NCBI GenBank assembly: GCA_012295275.1
Contig: CM022679.1
Coordinates: 463,275 to 520,774 of the forward strand
Reading direction: 5' to 3'
From: Chrysomallon squamiferum
Taxonomy: Eukaryota; Mollusca; Gastropoda; Neomphalida; Peltospiridae
DNA length: 57,500 nt
A program made the translations under genes and the position numbers. Below the pieces are notes generated by a model, which saw only the letters and a list, made by a program, of their open reading frames with translations, was not told the origin of the DNA and searched no databases. Positions 39,801 to 49,500 of this stretch are shown here, one piece after another (the first letter of the stretch is position 1; every line of letters starts with the position of its first letter).

Positions 39801-41359
39801 AAATGCAACTGAAATTAGATTAATCAAAACTTCTAAGTATATGTTAAATGTTTTATACACTTTTTATATTTCAATGCATCCTTAATTTATATAAAAAATA
39901 AATCACAACATTTTTTTAAATGTCTTTCATTTTGGAGATGTGGAAATGGCACCTTGGAACAAAAGTACAAACTCTCTTAACTACTATGAGCTTGAATAAA
40001 CTTGATAAATGATTTTGGTTACTTTAATGTAGTCCTAGATTTGACTCAGTCTCTGTGATGGCTGCCATTTTGCATCTCATTCAAGCTGACAGAATCATGT
40101 TTCAGTTTGCCCTTTTCTGTGAATGTTAACAAAAGTAGGTGAGTTTATCTGCAGGTAAGGTGAATGTTAGTCACCTATCATATGCTGCCTGTGCACTGAG
40201 TAAAAACAGTGAATGTATCTGCTCCAGACAAACTCTGACTTGCTAAATTCAGATTTTTAATCAGAGAATCTTGGTCTTTGAGAAAAAAAAATACAAGCTA
40301 TTTTCACCAGAGTTAGATTGATATATTTTGCCATTCACAAAGTCTGGAGAGTAGATGACTTCATTTATCCTTGTTTCTTCTTGTCTGTCTTTTTTTTTCT
40401 TTTAATTTTTTAAAAATAGGTTTCCTTTGACTTGCAACAGTTTTAAAACTATACTGTCCAATTATCAAATTTAAAAAAAAAAAAGGTTAGTTTTAAATTA
40501 GTCTTTAGTTATATTTACCTTCATCTTTGGCTTGTGTAGCTTTGATTTGTAATGTACTATGCCATTCAAAGGACATACTTGAAAATTTCATTAGAAATCT
40601 GGACTGACTGAGAGATGCCACACTTTGATTTTTAATGTACCAAGTTAATTCCTCACCATTTATTTTATTTGGCATAATTGCAGTCATTGAACAGTTAAAC
40701 TGTGCTGGTTGACCTTCCCAAACTGTGACAATTTCTGGTGTAACCGAAAGATTTAGAATTTCATGGTCTTGAGTGAAAAAAAAAAGATAAAAAAAGAGAA
40801 TGAAAATTTTTTTTTAATAGTAGTATACAAAAAAAGAAAAAAAGACAGTTAGATGTTATTTTTGTTAATTTCTTGTTACATTCATGATATAGTGCTAGTT
40901 AATATGTCAAAATTTTGTTTGACTTTAATACTAGAAAATAAATCTTGTATGGCTATAAGACTAAAAAATGGAATAATTATAGTTCTAGTCTAGTATTAAT
41001 GGTTGATACTTTATGCACCTTTAACTTATTATTTAACAATCAATTAGTATTTTTATTAAATAGCTACAATTCTGAAAATTAAAATGTGATTTACTTGGTA
41101 AACTGTAGGTATGATGCTTTGATAGCACTCTCCTGAAATAAATTTTATTTGAAAACAACTTTTTACTTACAATCTTTATACAATGGTCGTATTGTGTCTT
41201 CTAAGTTAGTAATTATTGTGTCCTCCCAACCGTCTGATTTACCAGAATCTATGTGAAATATTTCTACTCCAACATTTTTAAAAGAATTTGACAGTAAAAT
41301 ATATGAAATGACAAAAACTCTGCTTGTCAGATATCTGATTAACTTGTCAACTTCAAACA
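21630..41359 (-). CDS. Adhesion G-protein-coupled receptor, 5' incomplete (24 exons): Ig-Ig-HormR-GAIN/GPS-7TM
   Basis: Surface receptor predicted to couple extracellular adhesion to G proteins. Exons: 41171-41359, 40519-40767, 38401-38640, 37806-37949, 36432-36533, 35046-35152, 34428-34607, 33646-33717, 32490-32598, 31948-32055, 31302-31377, 31079-31181, 30762-30793, 30350-30473, 29901-30004, 29568-29670, 29088-29238, 28739-28808, 28384-28450, 28001-28086, 27513-27639, 27157-27198, 22663-22690, 21630-21985. All phases agree, giving about 988 residues. Order: unassigned N-terminal part; two Ig domains (about 64-160 with DEGEISCFVANQ, about 161-272 with KYSCGIFN); HormR domain (VAHC ... TQW ... 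SCPVGY ... RKC ... GRW ... KEC); GAIN; GPS (VCSYWVFKNY, RWLSKGCW, CACDHLTNFGVLM) with intact HL/T cleavage site; seven helices, including LGLTWLFGVFS and LFAILNSLQGFFIFV; hydrophilic tail with a 13-residue repeat. The signal-peptide exon should lie right of 41360 but was not found. The Ig-HormR order resembles ADGRA; the cleavable GPS suggests another group. Confidence 0.93.
21636..21765 (-). repeat. In-frame 39-bp repeat in the receptor cytoplasmic tail
   Basis: Nearly identical 39-base units encode the 13-residue repeat IPEISKNPKDNSD near the C-terminus, with a third, diverged unit (ITEISKETKDNSD). The length is a multiple of three, so copy number can change without a frame shift. The tail is rich in N, D, K and S and is probably disordered. 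Confidence 0.9.
22700..23280. other. Part of a large receptor intron, low complexity
   Basis: Intron sequence between receptor exons 27157-27198 and 22663-22690. Holds an A-tract near 22967-22982 and a TA run near 23114-23140. No exon was supported. Confidence 0.5.
23285..24460 (-). mobile_element. Decayed integrase relic of the KRBA2/SCAND3-like (Ginger-type) class, with a second partial copy
   Basis: Minus-strand fragments in different frames resemble the DDE integrase found in KRBA2- and SCAND3-like host proteins and related Ginger-type transposons. At about 24060-24180 there is KRPTTKYVVMKPTL followed by RAQVDLVDMQFM. Further along, a PHTITSVITEIRDNEMF stretch sits where the family has its DNG-type catalytic block. 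A cysteine-rich end (GEEGFIKCNCAGQ) lies near 23700-23760. A second copy of the same end (QGFVKCNCAG, then ICQSKRYKWF) lies near 23405-23510, followed on the plus-strand map by similar flanking sequence, so the 3' part was duplicated. Frameshifts and stops interrupt it throughout. No terminal inverted repeats were located. It sits in an intron of the receptor and is almost certainly inactive. Confidence 0.7.
25290..25740. repeat. Diverged tandem repeats in a receptor intron
   Basis: The motif ATAATCTAAATATCATA, with ATTATCTTTAT or TTTACATTCAC, recurs about every 25-30 bases. A second repeat, TTTACATAATGTCGTTGTTA followed by CCTAAACATAATGTTAACAT, is present twice near 25640-25730. Non-coding. 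Confidence 0.75.
25741..27156. other. Receptor intron, no further exon supported
   Basis: A minus-strand patch near 26295-26400 reads open (NAFFQNCIDNQLLIHNSRSA) and may be a fragment of an old mobile element or chance. The plus-strand open frame at 26915-27274 overlaps a real minus-strand receptor exon and has no recognisable domain. Nothing else stands out. Confidence 0.4.
27640..28000. repeat. Tandem arrays filling a whole receptor intron (units about 53 and 35 bp)
   Basis: The 361-base intron between the exons for helix 5/loop and helix 6 is nearly all repeat. It starts with about three copies of an approximately 53-bp unit (AACAAACATAAAGTTACAAC ... TATTTAAAATATCAGATCTG). It continues with about six copies of a shorter, related unit (CAAGTACTGAAAAATCAGAT, CTGTGTGAAAACAAA). 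The array reaches to within a few bases of both splice sites. Confidence 0.92.
31441..31555. repeat. (AAT)n microsatellite followed by ATC and AAAAT runs
   Basis: About 22 pure AAT units, then four ATC units and several AAATA/AAAT units, in a receptor intron. Confidence 0.97.
35515..36345. repeat. Higher-order minisatellite in the receptor HormR intron (36-40 bp units, 286-bp super-unit)
   Basis: Units read AATGTCTGACATCAAATACA, AAGTAACAGTCAG, then ACTTGT or ACTTGCTGT, so two unit lengths alternate. The block starting at 35678 recurs at 35964, exactly 286 bases later, with almost no changes (one visible difference is TACAAAG to TGCAAAG). This indicates a recent duplication of a multi-unit block. 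It lies within the intron that splits the hormone-receptor domain and does not touch the splice sites. Confidence 0.95.
36534..37805. other. Receptor intron with A-rich low-complexity tract
   Basis: Between exons 37806-37949 and 36432-36533. The stretch 37330-37545 is a long purine/AT tract with AAT, AAG and CAA runs whose translation gives artefactual F- or L-rich frames. A less AT-rich patch near 36880-37110 has no exon-like frame with splice sites that I could support. Confidence 0.5.
38641..40518. other. Receptor intron splitting the first Ig domain
   Basis: About 1.9 kb between exons 40519-40767 and 38401-38640. The two exon halves of the Ig domain join in phase across it (KDEG to EISCF). 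No additional exon, RNA gene or clear mobile element was seen. Confidence 0.55.
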
Positions 41360-42285
41360 CTGAAAAACAGAAGATAAAAGAAGTCTGAAGTTATCTGTAC
41401 CACAAATGCTTTAATCTCACTCTACAACAAAAATAAGAAAAAATAAAAATAAACACAACAACATTAGTGCCATTAAAACATTTGCCAGTTTTCCTTTATA
41501 AATTATATTCTTAGGAAGAAATAAAAACAAACGTTTTTATTACCTACTAATTTTTATTATTATTTTCTTTAAAGTTAGTATGATGCGTTTAAACTAAAAT
41601 AAACCTAGCTGTAAAATGCTAACTGGATGACAAAGTTTTCATGAAAATATAAATATAAAATTTACGAAAATTAAACTACCCCATTTAAAATGTGCTAGTT
41701 CACAGAACAACAAATACTGTATTAACTTTTAACATATCTGTATTATTTTTAATATTGCTGACTAAAATTTATTGTTTTTTTTTGAAAAAAAGAGAAAAAG
41801 TTTTAGGTATTCTAATTTTATAAATAATATGGAAAAATATTAAAGACCAATTCGGTCATACTTTCTACTGTAAGTTACAAACCTAACAATGTTTTTCTTT
41901 AACTGTCATTGATGACCATAAATGACCACGAAAAACTATTTAAAAAACTGTAATCTGTGCAATCCTATTAAAGAATGGATGACTATTCACTGAAAATTAA
42001 TTCAAGCTTATCATCAAATGTATTGATGTAAACAAGATTTACATAGAATGAATTTACTTTATGAAATAAATATAATTACAAAAAGACGAAAAAAGAAGAA
42101 AAAAAATGAACCATGTTCTGACAGTATTATTTAAAAACACATGCCGAATTATCGCTAACTTACTTTGTAATGTTTATGAACTTCGTCTGCTGCTTCAACG
42201 AAAACAAAAATATGTACGTTTTTTTATTTTTGTACTTATTATTGTTGTTGTTGTTGTTGTTGTTGTTATTATTATATATTTTTAC
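41360..42285. other. Upstream flank of the receptor; missing 5' exon should lie here or further right
   Basis: Exon 41171-41359 begins with the last two bases of a codon after a CAG acceptor, so at least one upstream exon with start codon and signal peptide exists. A donor-like AAA|GTAAGT on the minus strand near 42159-42165 could end an untranslated leader exon. No convincing signal-peptide exon was found. The plus-strand open frame at 42106-42297 is not supported. Confidence 0.4.
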
Positions 42286-42287
42286 AT

Positions 42288-42295
42288 GACGTCAT
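42288..42295. promoter_or_regulatory. Consensus CRE octamer TGACGTCA
   Basis: Perfect palindromic CREB/ATF site. It sits upstream of the receptor gene and could be part of its promoter, but the transcription start is unknown. Functional status is inferred only from the match. Confidence 0.35.
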
Positions 42296-42719
42296 AGTGA
42301 TCTAGAGCGGAAACGTAGAAGAAATAAAAATAGCTTCGGAAATCATATTTAATAAGTTGTTAATACTTAGGCCGAAAATGAAAGAAGAAAAAATTTAGTT
42401 AGTCAGTTTTCAACACGATGGATTCAGAATATTTGTCAAGTAAAAATCTTATATAGGAAAGATTTCCGATCATTTATACAAACTATTTCTTATTAAAATT
42501 AATATTTTTTTAAATTTTTATTTATTTAATTATTTTCGTTGTCGTCGTTTTAAATATAATTTAGACATTCGGCGGTTTTGATGAACCACAGTTTGAATAT
42601 GTATAAATTATTGTATTTGTAAATTGTTATGATGGTATAATAGATCAGGATTGTTCATTAAGCAAACTAGGCACATGTTTAGGGCATGAACAGAAAAGGG
42701 ACAAAACAACAAAGGGGAC

Positions 42720-42729
42720 AGAGCGGTAA

Positions 42730-42760
<31 letters not shown>

Positions 42761-43256
42761 TATTATTATTATTTTATTATTTATTTATTTATTTATTTCT
42801 GGTACTGGATTTACGATGAGTCAGCTGAATTGGGTTTGTACAATATATGATTGATATTTGCATATGTCACTATGCCAGAAGACAGACTTAATGCTTTGTT
42901 TCACTTTAGTACAGAAGCAGATTTGTTATGTCAGGTAAATTTCAAGGTATTGTAATTTAAAAAGTAGGAGAAAATCTTTTAAGTATAAATACAAGAGCGA
43001 TAGTAAGTATTATTACTGCTTTGAAATACAACGTGGCTTATTTATATAACGACGATCCGATTTGTCTGTGTTATGTTGCCGCAAAAACAGCAAGAAGTAA
43101 CAATTTTCATAGAAACAATCGTTTATTTATTTTTATTTGGACTTTTACCTTCTAATATTTAAAAATCATTATAGTATGGAAAAGATATATTTTTTCTATT
43201 GCTGTTGTTACAATTAAATATTTTTACTATATTGCTTTATAAATAATAATTATAAC

Positions 43257-43310
<54 letters not shown>

Positions 43311-43332
43311 CTAAAAGACACATACAAACAAA

Positions 43333-43386
<54 letters not shown>

Positions 43387-43400
43387 TTTTTTATAGATTA
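42720..43400. repeat. Cluster of microsatellites: (TA)n, (TTTA)n, (AAT)n, (TG)n
   Basis: (TA)n lies at about 42738-42760, (TTTA)n at about 42776-42798, (AAT)n at about 43254-43306 and pure (TG)n at about 43334-43383. The sequence between them shows no gene. Confidence 0.9.
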
Positions 43401-44948
43401 ATTAAGTTTGGCTGTACCCGGAGAAATAGAAACAGCGTTTGGTGTTGATTTTCCGACAGCCGGAATATTGTTGACTGTGCGTGAGAAATGTGTTCTGTTT
43501 TCTCAGCCTGTGTACAGACATCATCGGCTGTAGCTCTTCAAGAGTGAATATAGTAAGTCTTTGCTGGTGCTTCTATTATGAAATTAACGATTATTACTAA
43601 GAATTATACAAAGACTTTTTTTATTTTATTTTATTTTTTTTTCGGTTTGTTTTTATTTTTATTTATTTATTTACTTATTTTATTTTATTTATTATTTAAT
43701 TATTATTATATTTTTTGTAGATTTACGAGCAACACATCTCTGCCTTTTGTAAATGATCTTGTACGTATTAGCTTTGTATTTAGGCATAATTATGCATTTC
43801 TGAATGGACATATTTGTTCGTGGATAACACATTAATTTACTTGCCTCTTTTTGATTTGTTTAAACATTTATTTTTGAATATCCTGCTTGGAGCTTGGATT
43901 AAATTATACTGATTATTTGCTATTGATTATCTCCTTCTATTTGTAAGTACATATATATATCCCACCATGAAATCCGTGACACTTTATTAAACCAGATTTA
44001 TTTCTTGGGGCAAATAATAATGAATAATACATAATACGACATATTACAAGAATTAAAAATTAATAACACTTTTTGTATAATTTAAATAACAAGCTATTTA
44101 TTTATTAGGCTTTTCGTTCTTGAAAAAAATAAAAAAATAAAAAATAAAATAAAATAAAATAAAATAAAAAGCATTATAAAAAAATAAAATCACAAAAAAG
44201 CCCCTACCCAAACAAACAAACAAAATAAACAACAATAACATTATGTACCCCAGATATAAGGTATTCTTAAGTCGAAATAGAATGTGTTACTATATGCATA
44301 AGGATAGCGATAGATTAAATTTGAAACTGACAATTTTTAAATGTTTTGTAACATATGTTATTTTGTATCAGTTGCTTAAGTCGAATATCATCAATGATCA
44401 AACTGTAAGTACTAGTTTGATTTCGTGCAGATCTTTAACTGTATAAATAGCTATAGCAAGCTCTCAGAATTATAATTTTAAATATGTTTTATGAGAAACT
44501 ATAACGTTTTGCATCCAGTTATATACATGCGCTGAATAAACAAAATGTTTAGAAAATATATAGATTGCAATTTGAAATATAATGTACGAGATGTAGATTC
44601 TGTTTGAGTAATTCAAGAAATAGAAAACACAGTTAACATTACTGAAGTCGTTGATGATTTCAGTGACATCCGATGTCACGTTATAAAAACGACGTCAACA
44701 AAGCAATGACGTGACTCCGATAAACAGCTAGGTAGGTGACACACACACACAATCACACATACAATTACACACACACAGACAGACAGACAGACACAGACAC
44801 ACATATATGATGCATGTAGGTACATACGTATGGTGTTTCCGTACAGTAGTGTATGGATTCCTGTACACATGTTTATTTTTTACTATACATGTATTTATTT
44901 ATATTTTACATATTTTATTATAAATATTATATCAATTATTCCTCACCA

Positions 44949-45028
<80 letters not shown>

Positions 45029-45071
45029 TTAACTGATTTGTATAAAATAAATAAATAAATATTAAATGCAG
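43401..45071. other. Intergenic stretch upstream of the GT92 gene
   Basis: A less AT-rich patch at 43460-43555 has a pyrimidine tract with CTCAG and, about 45 bases on, a plus-strand ATATA|GTAAGT donor. It could be an untranslated leader exon of the downstream GT92 gene, but its frame does not fit the other candidates. CA and CAGA runs are at about 44740-44805. A pure (AAT)n run of about 80 bases is at 44950-45029. Confidence 0.4.
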
Positions 45072-45172
45072 CAACAGTGAGTCACCTGGTGAGTGATGTT
45101 ACCCCCACCTCAGAGTGGCTAATACAGGAACTCATACTTGAAAATGTGTTTCTGGGGGACTGTTCACCTAAG
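45072..45172 (+). CDS. Orphan exon-like segment, function unknown
   Basis: A 101-base segment lies between an ATGCAG acceptor and an AAG|GTACAG donor on the plus strand. It encodes SHLVSDVTPTSEWLIQELIL followed by ENVFLGDCSPK without stops, in sequence clearly less AT-rich than its flanks. I do not recognise the family. The minus strand is also open with splice-like ends (CTTAG and ACCAG|GTGAC) and would give SMSSCISHSEVGVTSLTR, so the strand is not certain. It does not join in frame to GT92 exon 1, which has its own start codon. It may belong to an unseen gene, be an alternative exon, or be a relic. Confidence 0.3.
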
Positions 45173-46567
45173 GTACAGAACATGATTACATCAATATTTA
45201 TATTTCAAATACATTATATAATTTAATACTGTCAATAGTTTGGTATTATTTGTTGTTATAAAAATTAATAGTTGTTAATTTAATTATTATATTATCTTTC
45301 TTTGACGTTTCAGTATGATTTGTATTACATTGGGTAAAGGGGGGCAACTCTACAAAACAAAGTAATGCTTAGCGACATGAAATAAATGATTAATGTATAA
45401 TATTATTATTATTACATTTCTGGCAGCTCCATTTTAAAAGATAACAGTAAACGTATATAAATAAGAAAGTAAATAAATAAAACGTTAATATATATATACA
45501 AAAACAAAGAATCAGATTATCATGACTTAGTTCAAATGTTTTTTTGTTTTATATATTGTCTGTCAATGTGCTGAGCGGTATCGATTAATTCTCATGTACT
45601 TAGAAAACAACAGTTTTCCGATTAATCTAAAACATACAACATATGCTACTACTACTAACAATATTACTGTTACTACTGATGATATTAAAGTTTGTTTTGT
45701 GACAGTAAACACCGTAAATTTAGTAAAACCTATACAGACATTTTAGAAGTGATGACGTCATTGAGGGACGAATTTAGTGCTTGGCAGGTTTTTTGTTTTT
45801 ATTTAAGATCGACATAATTATATCAGTATTTATATTTCAAGTAAATTATTGTCATGTCGTCAGTAGTTTTGTAGTAAATGTTTGGACTGAATATTTGTTG
45901 ATATAACTATATTTCATTGTGATTAATATTTGGCTGGAGGAAGGGAGGTAACTGTTCCAAATAATGTAATTTTATAATATGAATTTTATTGTTATTGTTA
46001 CTTAAACCTTTTCAATTCGCATTATAATAATGAAGTTGTGATAAAAAATTATTTAAAATGAAATAGAATGAAATACATTAACAACAACAACAATAAATAA
46101 ATAAGTAAATAAATAAATATATAAATATGTAATCATGAAATATAGTGATAAGTACGATTTCTCTATTCCTGTTTGAGTACAGTGACATTTTTCGTCTAAT
46201 ATTTATTTACATAAAACTTGTTTTTTTTTTTTTTGGTTTCTTTTAGATAATGAAAGATGTGTTTGGTGTATGGTTACGCCAGCAATTAAAGCCACTGTTT
46301 TCAGTTTCTACGAAACCATGTAAATATTTAAGGTTAATAAATATTGCTATTTTTATTTTGCGTCTTTTTTTTTTTTGTTCTTCTTCTTATTAAGAAAAAA
46401 AAAAAGAAGTTTTATTTATTTTTATTTTGTTTACAGCTGTGAATATCGAACAGAAGTCCTTATGTATTGAACATGTGTGAACGCGAGTCGATTTACGGAA
46501 AGCACCGATCTCTACCGAACTGTATAATCCAAAAAACATACTTTTACAATACTGTAGCAACTACAAA
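45173..46567. other. Upstream flank of the GT92 gene
   Basis: AT-rich, with AAAT and CAA runs and a TGACGTCA octamer at about 45753. A long pyrimidine tract ending TTGTTTACAG at about 46436 is a good 3' splice site. The 5' untranslated part of GT92 exon 1 may therefore start at 46437, with a leader exon further left. Confidence 0.4.
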
Positions 46568-49500
46568 ATGGCGACTTCCAGTCTGAAATGTAGCTTTGTT
46601 TTTGTATTGTGCTGTCTGTTGAGTAATTTTGCGTTGTGGATTTTTTTGCCTCCTTATTCTTTGAACCCGTCCGAGATTTTGCGAATGTTGAATAAAACGA
46701 CTACTCACTCACGACTAACAGAGGTACATTTTTAATATCATGATTTAGTTATATTTAAATTATTATTATTATTGTTGTTGTTGTTGTTGACTTAAACTTA
46801 ACTCATACTAAACTGATGACTTAAACTCGTATGACAGGATACTATGATCCTAAACTGATGACTTAAACTCAAATGGCAGGATGCTGTGTTAGAGATTTCC
46901 AGTTCTAATTAAAACATGATACAGTGTCAGCGACTAGTGACAGAGGACACAGCTGACATGAGAACTAATTCTGTCCTTGGTGCAGATTGTACCAGTTTGT
47001 ATCTAGCATGATCATTCAGAGCTGCTGGAACATGCAGTGGTAGTTGTCGTTGTTTTCAGCAAACCAGTTAATGCTCAGCCGATAATCGATGACGTCACTG
47101 GAATGAATGTTGATTTTGTTATTTGCATGGACGCGCAGTTTGCTGAGTCTGTTTGTCATTTACGCGGCAGCAAAACGAAATTAGGCGGTGAATAGAAAAC
47201 GACATATTGATCTGAGAATGTCGAACGTGAACGATTTGTTCGCGTTTTAAACACTAAAACAGATTTTTACATCTGTCATTCTCAGCCTGACAGAAAACCG
47301 TCAACAGCAGCGATACAAGTAACACGTTTACACCAGCAACAACGCGGTCAGCATCAACAATTACATGATGAAAATACCACCTCAAACAAAAAGAAGAAAA
47401 ACCTGAAACATGGTAATCACAATTATCTCCAGTACCAACAACATTACTACAATAATTTACAACTATCACAGTAATCACGAAAACAGCAAGAGTATCGTTA
47501 TTATAATCAGCTTTGCCATAACAACAACTATCACAATAATCATCACCAGCTACAACTTCATTTCCATAAAAATAAAATTAAAGCCACCAAAGACAAAACC
47601 TATACAGACTTGAATGACCATCACTAAACGATCGTTTCCAATAGTAATTGCCTGTCAACTCTAATAAAGTAAGTTCTTATGAGTTTTTCTGTTTGCCAGG
47701 TCGCTGAGAGGTCACCACTGCAGGTAGACAATCTACAGCTACACATCCAGTCAGCCGTAGTCAACGAGAAAAAATCTACAGCTCACGTCATCAACGTCAT
47801 CATCACAGCGTGGATCGGCAGCAACGTTTCGTCCTTCCTGTGCTGTTTTACAACCACCGCAGGACAACGTGTCGCGGTTTCAGCCACTTTGTTACACACA
47901 TTTGCACGCGGGGAGTTAATGGCGTCCCAGTTCAGCTGTGAAGTTTTTAGAAACATTTCTCTACTTTCCACTTTGACATTTTCCTCGTCCTCCTGCAGTC
48001 AGAACACACACAGACGTCTGGACATCGTGTACCCCGAGCAAGCCGCAGACAAGATGGCGGTGTGTTTAAAATGCGTGTACGGACATCCAGATATTAGAAA
48101 AATGGTTGAGTGGTTGGAACTGCAGAAACTGCAGGGTGTTAGCAAAGTGCTGGCTTTTCACTTCAAGCTGCACGCTCGTGTTAAACGTGTCTTACAGTTT
48201 TACCAGGAACAAGGCTACCTCGAGTTACTCCCCTTTGTAATAGCTGGAACAGTCGCTAGAAAAGGTAAATCGGTTTTTCTAGCAAGCTCTTTACCACTGT
48301 CTATCTTTCTCTCTGTCTCTCTATCAGTTTGTCCGTCTGTCATTCTATCTATCACAGTTAATTATGTAACAGAAATACAACATTTATTTCTTTCTTCCCT
48401 GAACGTTTAATGCACGAAACCTGACTGACTTACTGATGATTAACTAATTGACTTATTTGATGATTGATGACTGACTGATTGACTGACTGATTGATGTTGA
48501 CAGGTAAATCAAAGCGAGGCTTCCAGTACCAGGACAGGGTTGACGAATGGCAGTTCAGGTCTGATGAACAGATAACCGTGTTTGAGTGTCAGGAGAGGCT
48601 GTCGGGTTACAGCTACGTCGGCATCTACGACATGGACGAAGTCATAGTGCCAGAGAGATTTAACACAAATAACACAAATTTGTTGGTGAAGTTTCTGAAG
48701 GTCATTATTATTATTATTATTATTAACTGTTAATTCTTGAAAGAACAAGAATGTTTTCTCTCATTGCTTCATTGTAGAACGACACATTTGACATAATTTT
48801 TATAGTGTTTGTTTTTCTCTCATTGCTTCATTGTAGAACGACACATTTGACATAATGTTTAGAAAGTGTTAATATTAGTAGTGTTTGTTTTTCTCTCAGT
48901 ATCTCGACTTTGAATATCCCTCAGCAGGAGCCTACGTATTCCGTGTTGAGAATTTTGTTTCTGACTGGGGAAAGTCTAACAACGAGTCACGTGTCAGTCT
49001 GATGCAGTACGTACTGAGATCAAAACCCATGGGTGACTACAAAATCGTACATAAACCGGAACGATTGGCATGGGCGAAAACACATTCTGTCAAACTCCGA
49101 GAACAGCACACCGGGTAAGTAAGTGTTTGAACACACATTCAGTCAAACTCCGAGAACAGCACACCGGGTAAGTAAGTGTTTGAACACACATTCAGTCAAA
49201 CTCCGAGAACAGCACACCGAGTAAGTAAGTGTTTGAACACACATTCTGTCAAACTCAGAGAACAACAAACCGGGTAAGTAAGTGTTTGAACACACATTTC
49301 TCAGAGAACAAACTAAGTAAGTGTTTGAAAACACATTCTGTCAAACTCAGAGAACAGCACACCGGGTAAGTAAGTGTTTGAAAACACATTCTGTCAAACT
49401 CAGAGAACAGCACACCGGGTAAGTAAGTGTTTGAAAACACATTCTGTCAAACTCAGAGAACAGCACACCGGGTAAGTAAGTGTTTGAAAACACATTCTGT

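Noticed and set aside
42106-42297. Hydrophobic plus-strand open frame that could be a signal peptide
   Set aside because: Wrong strand for the receptor, and it ends in a (GTT)n run.
47410-47613. N/I/T-rich plus-strand open frame
   Set aside because: Low-complexity triplets within the first GT92 intron, with no domain.
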